In this document: positions 6,677 to 11,549 of the stretch, piece after piece | Layout: the number at the start of each line of letters is the position of its first letter | Numbering within the stretch: the first letter of the stretch is position 1 | Assembly (NCBI GenBank): GCA_020850375.1 | Contig: JADZET010000369.1 | Coordinates: forward strand, 1 to 11,549 | Direction of reading: 5' to 3' | Source of the DNA: Phycisphaeraceae bacterium | GTDB lineage: Bacteria > Planctomycetota > Phycisphaerae > Phycisphaerales > Phycisphaeraceae | Length of the DNA: 11,549 bases | Position numbers and translations under genes: made by a program | Notes under the pieces: generated by a model | Database searches by the model: none | Seen by the model: only the letters and a program-made list of their open reading frames with translations | Told to the model about the DNA's origin: nothing

Positions 6677-8760
6677 CTGCAACCGCGCCTCACCTCCGCC
6701 GCGGAACCCACGACCCCAGCAGCATGCACACAATGGCCAAACTGCTAGGCTCCGGCACCACCCCAAGCACAAAAGCGGAGAACCCCTCCGTCTGAACCGT
6801 GATCGTGTTGTTGACCAGGTCCCGCCCGATCACCGGCAGCAGCTCGAACGTCCCGTCATGACGCTGATGCTGGATGTAGAGCATGTCCTCCGCCACCCCA
6901 GCCCCCAGCAGGCTCTCGTCATACGTGAAGGTGAGCGTGACCAGCCCGCTGAACGATCCATCGAACCCGAAATCCCAAACCTGGATCGTCTCGCCGCTCA
7001 GAAGGAAATCGATCGCCGCCGCAAGCCCGGCGTCCAACTCTGCCGCGGTCGTGCGGAAGAACTCGCCCCTGAGCGTCCCCGAGGCGTCCACCTGGCTGAA
7101 GTCAAAATCAACGCCCCCAGCAAACCCCGCCCCGCCCGCCACCTGACCTGTGACGTGAGCGCCCTGCCCGATGGCCGCAAGTGGAAACCCCACGACGTAC
7201 AGATCGCCTAGACTGCTAAGTTGGTAGACGATCTTCGAGCCATCCGAGGTAAGTCTGTGGCTTTGAATGTACTCAGTATCCGATGACAAGTCCGGCGTGA
7301 TCGCCACGGGATCGCCGCCGCCCACGGGCACGGCGAAGAGCTTGGTCGCGCGATACTGACTACTCAGACCCATGCCAAACACGACGAAGTGGCCATCGGG
7401 GGAAAGAATACTGGTGATATTCGAATTCATGGCCGTTGTCTCGACCGGGGCGCTAAGTGATTGTCGGTCAGTCCCGTCGAGATTGACGCTGTACAATCCG
7501 AATCTACTGGGCGTGGTACTGGTATCGTATGTGCTATAGATCACCCGCGAGCCCGCGTCGGTCTCGGAGACCATCGTCGTGCTAACGTAGATACCCCCTG
7601 GATTGTCAGTCAGGTTGATCGGCGAACCACCAGCCAACGGCACGCTGTACAGGTCGTATGTGACGGACGATCCGTGGTCATCTGCTTGCATATACACAAC
7701 CTGTGTGCCGTCTGAGGCATATGACCGGAAATAGACGCCGCTGAGTCTGTTTGTGAAGACTTTGTTGTTCAGCCTTACCGGGTCGCCGCCCGCGACGGGC
7801 ACGCTATAGAGCTGATAAAGGTCGTCGGATTGTTCATCGGACCCATAGACCACGTAGGCCCCATCAGGGCTTATGCTCATAGTGGAAGTGAAACTCGTGA
7901 ATCCGGATGCTGGTCTATTGAGCAGCCGTGGTGTCCCGCCGTCGATGCCCGTGATGTAGATCCGTCTGCCGGTTGTAAACGCCACCTGGCTTCCGTCGGG
8001 TGTAAAGGCCAGATTGCTTCCGACTCCGAAGCCCATCGATTCATTATTGAGCTGCACAACGGGTCCGCCATTCATCGGGTCACTGAATAGCTGGTCGAGG
8101 ATGGCCTCGTTGATCGTCGACGTCGTCTTCCAGTAGAACAGCCGGCTGCCATCCGGTGAAAATACAGGAGTGATCGAAGCAAGCTTGCCAGACCCGGCCG
8201 GACTGCTCAGTTGCGTGATCTGTCCGCCCGTGCACGGCACGGAGTAAACAAGTTGCTTGCTGGTGAAGAGCAGACTCCCCCCGTCCGGCGTATATCCTGC
8301 GGAATGGAGCTCACCTGTATCATAGTCAATGACCATGATGGGCTGCCCGCCCGCGACGGGCACGCTGTATATCTGTTCCCGATTCCCATTGTCGTATGTG
8401 TGAACGCTGAAAAGAACACGACTCCCGTCGGGTGTGACCCCTCTCAAGCCGCCGATGTGGTCGCGCGTCAGCGTGCCCGAGAGGAGCTGCGACGTGCCGC
8501 CGCCGATGGGGACGATAAAGACATCATGATTCGTGTAGTAAGTACTGCCCGACTGATAGACCACCGCGCTTCCATCCGGAAGGATGTTGTAGAAATCGAC
8601 CTTTTCGCCCGGAAGTGGCGGCGCATTGAGCTTCAGGCTCGATCCGCCAAAGCAGGGCTCGCTCACCCCCAGCAGCAGCAGGCCAAACAGGGCGACCGTT
8701 CCAATGACTTGCTTTACTCGCATTTCCGTTTCCTTGGTGTTTCTCTTCTGACCAAGCCCG
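6677..8760 (-). repeat. Tandem duplication unit, downstream copy
   Basis: About 2.08 kb homologous to 8816-10881 in the same orientation. The unit spans one PEP-CTERM gene, about 12 bp beyond its stop codon, and a 37-bp 5' leader. At the leader end (8721-8760, start codon included) the two copies differ at one base in 40. At the other end the match stops at about 6677. The spacer between the units is 8761-8815. Confidence 0.85.
6690..8723 (-). CDS. Secreted PD40/TolB-like beta-propeller protein with PEP-CTERM anchor (copy 1)
   Basis: A 677-residue exported protein. A signal peptide (about 1-27: MRVKQ, then a hydrophobic GTVALFGLLLLGV stretch) is followed by about ten PD40/TolB-like propeller repeats (residues about 45-505) with cores such as TPDGSRVLF, SPDGSRLFYW, SPDGAYVVY and TSDGSKIVY. 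Next is a beta-rich domain (about 520-645; LTFTYDESLLG, TVQTEGFSAFVLG) of a type often placed before planctomycete C-terminal anchors. The C-terminus VPEPSSLAIVCMLLG plus RRR is a PEP-CTERM sorting signal, recognised by exosortase, so the protein probably ends at the cell surface or in extracellular matrix. The ATG at 8723 is preceded by AAGGA with 7-nt spacing. The ligand or partner is unknown; no enzymatic motif is visible. It is a tandem paralog of 8829-10844. Confidence 0.9.
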   Translation of the reverse strand: MRVKQVIGTVALFGLLLLGVSEPCFGGSSLKLNAPPLPGEKVDFYNILPDGSAVVYQSGSTYYTNHDVFIVPIGGGTSQLLSGTLTRDHIGGLRGVTPDGSRVLFSVHTYDNGNREQIYSVPVAGGQPIMVIDYDTGELHSAGYTPDGGSLLFTSKQLVYSVPCTGGQITQLSSPAGSGKLASITPVFSPDGSRLFYWKTTSTINEAILDQLFSDPMNGGPVVQLNNESMGFGVGSNLAFTPDGSQVAFTTGRRIYITGIDGGTPRLLNRPASGFTSFTSTMSISPDGAYVVYGSDEQSDDLYQLYSVPVAGGDPVRLNNKVFTNRLSGVYFRSYASDGTQVVYMQADDHGSSVTYDLYSVPLAGGSPINLTDNPGGIYVSTTMVSETDAGSRVIYSTYDTSTTPSRFGLYSVNLDGTDRQSLSAPVETTAMNSNITSILSPDGHFVVFGMGLSSQYRATKLFAVPVGGGDPVAITPDLSSDTEYIQSHRLTSDGSKIVYQLSSLGDLYVVGFPLAAIGQGAHVTGQVAGGAGFAGGVDFDFSQVDASGTLRGEFFRTTAAELDAGLAAAIDFLLSGETIQVWDFGFDGSFSGLVTLTFTYDESLLGAGVAEDMLYIQHQRHDGTFELLPVIGRDLVNNTITVQTEGFSAFVLGVVPEPSSLAIVCMLLGSWVPRRR

Positions 8761-8815
8761 CGATGTACGCTCGGTCGTGAGTAGTTTTAGATCGACATCC
8801 TTGGCCTCTCATCAA

Positions 8816-10881
8816 CTGCGACCGCGCATTACCTCCGCCGCAGCCCCCACGGCCCCAGCAGCATGCACACAATGGCCAAACTGCTGGGCTCCGGCACCAC
8901 CCCAAGCACGAAGGCGGAGAACCCCTCCGTCTGCACCGTGATCGTGTTGTGAATCAAGTCGCGCCCGACCACCGGCAGCAGTTCGAACGTCCCGTCATGA
9001 CGCTGGTGCTGGATGTAGAGCATGTCCTCCGCCACCCCCGCCCCCAGCAGGCTCTCGTCATACGTGAAAGTGAGCGTGACCAGCCCGCTGAACGAGCCGT
9101 CGAACCCGAAATCCCAGACCTGGATGGTCTCGCCGCTCAGAAGGAAATCGATCGCCGCCGCAAGCCCGCCGTCGAGCTCCGCCACGGGCGTGCGGAAGAA
9201 CTCGCCCCTGAGCGTCCCCGAGGCGTCCACCTGGCTGAAGTCAAAATCGACCCCCCCAGCAAACCCCGCCCCGCCCGCCACCTGACCCGTGACGTGAGCG
9301 CCCTGCCCGATGGCCGCAAGCGGGAAACCCACGACGTACAGATCGAACACACTGCCAGACTGATTCATTTGGTAGACGATCTTCGAGCCGTCCGAGGTCA
9401 GTGCGTAGCTTTGAATGCTCTCGGTGCCCAACGACAAGTCCGGCGTGATCGCCACGGGGGCGCCGCCGCCCACGGGCACCGCGAAGAGCTTGGTCGCGCG
9501 ATACTGATTAATGAAGCCGATGCCGAAAATGGCAAAGCGGCCATCGGGGGAAAGCAGGGTGGTGCCATTGACATCCATGCCCGCCGCTTCAACCGGGGCG
9601 CTGAGCGCCTGCCGGTCGCTCCCGTCGAGATTCACGCTGTACAGGTGGTTGTTGGCAGGTGGGGCCGTGGATGTGCTATAGACCAGACGCGTGCCCGCGT
9701 CGCTCTCGGAGATCAGCGTCTCGTCGATTCTTATACCCGTCGGATGGCCAGTCAGGTTGATCGGCGAACCGCCAGCCAGGGGCACGCTGTACAGGTCCTC
9801 AGTATAAACCGACCCGCTGTAATGGCTCAGCTCATAGACCGCCTGCGCACTGTCTGAGGCATACGACCGGAAATAAACCCGGTCTTGCGTTGCACTGATC
9901 GGGTTGTTCAGCCGCACCGGATCGCCGCCCGCGACGGGCACGCTGTAAAGCTGATCAAAGTCTTCGGATTGTTCGTCGGATTTATAGACCACGTAGGCCC
10001 CATCGGGGCTCATGCTCATGTCGGCCACGCCACTGGAGAAGCCTGCGGCCGGCTTGTTGAGCAGGCGTGGCGTGCCGCCATCAATGCCCGTGATGTAGAC
10101 CTGCTGGTTGGTGGCAAACGCCACCTGGCTTCCGTCGGGCGTGAAGCCCACGCTGCTTCTCACGGCCCCCAATCCCCCATTGAGCTGCACGGCGGGTCCC
10201 CCATCCATGCGGTCACTGAATAACTCGTTATATAAGCCGCCGCTGCTGCCCTTCCAGTAGAGCAGCCGGCCGCCATCCGGCGAGAATACCGGACCGGGTG
10301 GAGCAAAGTAGCCCGACACGGTCGGACTGCTCAATTGCGTCACGGCTTCGCCGGTCAACGGCATGGCGTATATATGCTGCTGCGTCGTGACCAGCAGATT
10401 CCCCCCGTCCGGCGTATATCCACGGGCGCCCCATTCCGACCCATAGGCAATCAGCATGACGGGTTGTCCGCCCGTGGCGGGCACGCTGTACAGGTCGCTC
10501 TGATTCCGGTCGCCGTTCGTCGATACGCGAAAGAGAACGAAGCTCCCATTGGGTGATACCCCAGACAGGCCGCTGACGTCGTTGCGCGTCACCGTGCCTG
10601 AGAGGAGCTTCGGCGTGCCGCCCCCGATGGGAACGATAAAGACATCATTGCTCCCCACGACGCCCTGGCCCGACTCGTACACCACCGCGCTCCCATCCGG
10701 AAGAACGGTGTAGGAACCGACCTCTTCACCCGGAAGTGGCGGCGCATTGAGCTTCAAGCTCGATCCGCCAAAGCAGGGCTCGCTCACCCCCAGCAGCAGC
10801 AGGCCAAACAGGGCGGCCGTTCCAATGACTTGCTTTACTCGCATTTCCGTTTCCTTGGTGTTTCTCTTGTGACCAAGCCCG
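8816..10881 (-). repeat. Tandem duplication unit, upstream copy
   Basis: About 2.07 kb homologous to 6677-8760 in the same orientation, 18 bp shorter, which agrees with a six-residue difference in the encoded proteins. The boundaries are where the readable match ends: CTGCGACCGCGC at 8816-8827, beyond the stop codon, and GACCAAGCCCG at 10871-10881, upstream of the start codon. Confidence 0.85.
8829..10844 (-). CDS. Secreted PD40/TolB-like beta-propeller protein with PEP-CTERM anchor (copy 2)
   Basis: A 671-residue paralog of the neighbouring gene with the same layout: signal peptide 1-27, ten PD40-like repeats to about residue 500, the shared beta domain, then VPEPSSLAIVCMLLG and RRR. The frame stays open 97 codons further upstream, but the true start is set at 10844: there the sequence matches the start, AAGGA ribosome-binding site and leader of copy 1, and the signal peptide begins. 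The upstream extension is not protein-like. Against copy 1, the first 39 residues differ once and the last 168 or so about nine times by eye, while the propeller differs far more, with small indels. The repeat SPDG is altered to SPNG (second repeat) and ASDG to ASDS (seventh). It lies 105 bp upstream of copy 1, with no clear terminator between them. Ligand unknown. Confidence 0.9.
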   Translation of the reverse strand: MRVKQVIGTAALFGLLLLGVSEPCFGGSSLKLNAPPLPGEEVGSYTVLPDGSAVVYESGQGVVGSNDVFIVPIGGGTPKLLSGTVTRNDVSGLSGVSPNGSFVLFRVSTNGDRNQSDLYSVPATGGQPVMLIAYGSEWGARGYTPDGGNLLVTTQQHIYAMPLTGEAVTQLSSPTVSGYFAPPGPVFSPDGGRLLYWKGSSGGLYNELFSDRMDGGPAVQLNGGLGAVRSSVGFTPDGSQVAFATNQQVYITGIDGGTPRLLNKPAAGFSSGVADMSMSPDGAYVVYKSDEQSEDFDQLYSVPVAGGDPVRLNNPISATQDRVYFRSYASDSAQAVYELSHYSGSVYTEDLYSVPLAGGSPINLTGHPTGIRIDETLISESDAGTRLVYSTSTAPPANNHLYSVNLDGSDRQALSAPVEAAGMDVNGTTLLSPDGRFAIFGIGFINQYRATKLFAVPVGGGAPVAITPDLSLGTESIQSYALTSDGSKIVYQMNQSGSVFDLYVVGFPLAAIGQGAHVTGQVAGGAGFAGGVDFDFSQVDASGTLRGEFFRTPVAELDGGLAAAIDFLLSGETIQVWDFGFDGSFSGLVTLTFTYDESLLGAGVAEDMLYIQHQRHDGTFELLPVVGRDLIHNTITVQTEGFSAFVLGVVPEPSSLAIVCMLLGPWGLRRR

Positions 10882-11493
10882 GCCAGGAGATACACCTGAA
10901 CAGTGGGGTGTGGGGCCGTCAGAGGACCCTGGGGATGGGGGTTAGGTGAAGATGGGAGGAATGGGCGGTAAGCGCGGAGGCACAGCGTGGATTCGAGAGG
11001 CGTGGATGGAGCCAATTGAGCGGCTTCCGGACGAACAACGCCAGTCTCCGGCGAGAATGTGGGGCTAAACGACCATAATGAAGATAAACTACCGCCAGCC
11101 GCTCGAAATACAAGAGGCGTAGCGGTGATTTGCATAAAATAACTTTAAGGCGTGGTCCTGCTCTATTCAGCGACAAGATAAGAGAAATAACTATAGAATG
11201 TTATTGGTGGGGTTTGTAAACGGGGGAGCGGACCATGCTGGGGGTCAGAGGGGGCTCGCAAGGCGATGGAGGGTTGAGCATAATCTGTCCGGACCAAGCG
11301 AAGCATATGCTGTTCTGGCCGGAAAACTGTTTGAGCGCATCGATGCCGCGAGGGCGGCGATCTGGTTAAGCTTGGGCCAAGAGCCTTAATGATGTCATAG
11401 CGCGGGCGTGTAGCCGCGCAGGCTTACTGACTCCTGCATCCTGAACTTATCCACCATTTGCGCCCTGCCGTGGTTTGTTGCATACTCTCGGGC
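10882..11493. other. Intergenic region without a convincing gene
   Basis: Between the PEP-CTERM copy 2 leader and the start of the transposase-like gene I see no supported coding sequence. It contains an AT-rich patch (about 11130-11210) with two related octamer-plus sequences, AAATAACTTTA and AAATAACTATA, and a hairpin at 11400-11419. Short frames here (11198-11389 plus, 10919-11176 minus) have no ribosome-binding site or family resemblance. The promoter of the minus-strand PEP-CTERM genes should lie here, but I could not pick a convincing -35/-10 pair. The right part (about 11390-11493) may be the left end of an insertion sequence. Confidence 0.5.
11400..11419. repeat. GC-rich hairpin upstream of the transposase-like gene
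   Basis: GCGCGG (11400-11405), an 8-nt loop, then CCGCGC (11414-11419), a perfect 6-bp stem. A second, mutually exclusive stem GCAGG/CCTGC occupies 11418-11437. No T-run follows, so a terminator is unlikely. It could belong to an insertion-sequence end or be a degenerate repeat. Confidence 0.3.
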
Positions 11494-11549
11494 ATGAGAC
11501 CCATCGGCACCGCTTCCCAACTCGAGGCCCGCCGCCGCAGGGCCGTGGC
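11494..11549 (+). CDS. N-terminus of an IS630-type transposase / winged helix-turn-helix protein (3' partial)
   Basis: Only 18 codons are in the window: MRPIGTASQLEARRRRAV, running off the right edge. The MRPxGT...LExRRRRAV opening is one I associate with IS630-family transposases and related winged helix-turn-helix proteins, common in planctomycetes, where the basic run precedes the first DNA-binding helices. The ribosome-binding site is poor (CTCGGGC just before ATG). If correct, an IS630 left end with a terminal repeat and a TA target should lie within the preceding 100 bp or so; I could not identify it without the right end. The assignment rests on very little sequence. Confidence 0.5.
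   Translation, partial: MRPIGTASQLEARRRRAV

Noticed and set aside
8786..8815. Possible minus-strand promoter TTGATG-18-TCTAAA before PEP-CTERM copy 1
   Set aside because: Both boxes are poor and the spacing is 18 bp; there is no supporting element, so it was not listed as a feature.
8949..9857. Long plus-strand open frame (302 codons) opposite PEP-CTERM copy 2
   Set aside because: It is the antisense of a clear propeller gene; the matching frame opposite copy 1 is broken, and the product is Arg/His/Pro-rich with no family resemblance. High GC explains the open frame.
10845..11135. 97-codon N-terminal extension of the PEP-CTERM copy 2 frame
   Set aside because: Copy 1 has no equivalent, the signal peptide begins at the internal Met at 10844, and a good ribosome-binding site precedes that Met.
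11198..11389. 63-codon plus-strand frame
   Set aside because: No ribosome-binding site, no recognisable domain, and it lies in a region with poor coding character.
1..11549. CRISPR array, retron, or other short-repeat defence system
   Set aside because: No regularly spaced short repeats, no Cas, reverse transcriptase or other defence-type genes; the only multi-copy sequence is the 2-kb gene duplication and its internal protein-level propeller repeats.

Overview
The window looks like a piece of a high-GC chromosome from the phylum Planctomycetota (medium confidence; class not resolvable, Phycisphaerae or Planctomycetia possible). The evidence is the integrase signature (HNMRAS plus a WLGN box in place of the usual GH box), a membrane protein combining a TMTC-like core with TPR repeats, two PEP-CTERM secreted beta-propellers, and the N-terminus of a planctomycete-style IS630/winged-HTH transposase.

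Left part, about 1-4614, plus strand: the right-hand end of an integrated mobile element. It encodes, in one direction and with almost no gaps, (i) a primase/helicase-like protein (zinc finger, TOPRIM, DUF3987 P-loop ATPase) whose 5' end lies outside the window, (ii) a small protein with a TubC-N-like docking domain overlapping it by 4 bp (ATGA), (iii) a Phd/YefM-type antitoxin, (iv) a RelE/ParE-type toxin, and (v) a tyrosine recombinase. A strong promoter (TTGACT-17-GATAAT, 2704-2732) and a perfect 12-bp palindrome (2737-2748) precede the antitoxin. They look like an autoregulated toxin-antitoxin promoter. The integrase starts 1 nt after the toxin stop, with its ribosome-binding site inside the toxin gene, so the toxin-antitoxin promoter probably also drives the integrase.

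Boundary, about 4500-4680: a terminator-like hairpin lies inside the integrase 3' end, followed by a 13-bp inverted repeat, two near-identical 12-mers resembling the complement of a tRNA T-loop, and a small hairpin at the end of the convergent host gene. This is the probable attachment-site zone, but no intact tRNA is visible.

Right part, 4680-10881, minus strand: a polytopic membrane protein with C-terminal TPRs, preceded by two tandem paralogous genes for secreted ten-repeat TolB/PD40 propeller proteins with PEP-CTERM anchors. The paralogs form a direct duplication (6677-8760 and 8816-10881). Their ends are almost identical and their middles divergent.

10882-11493 has no convincing gene. 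At 11494 a transposase/HTH gene starts and runs off the window.
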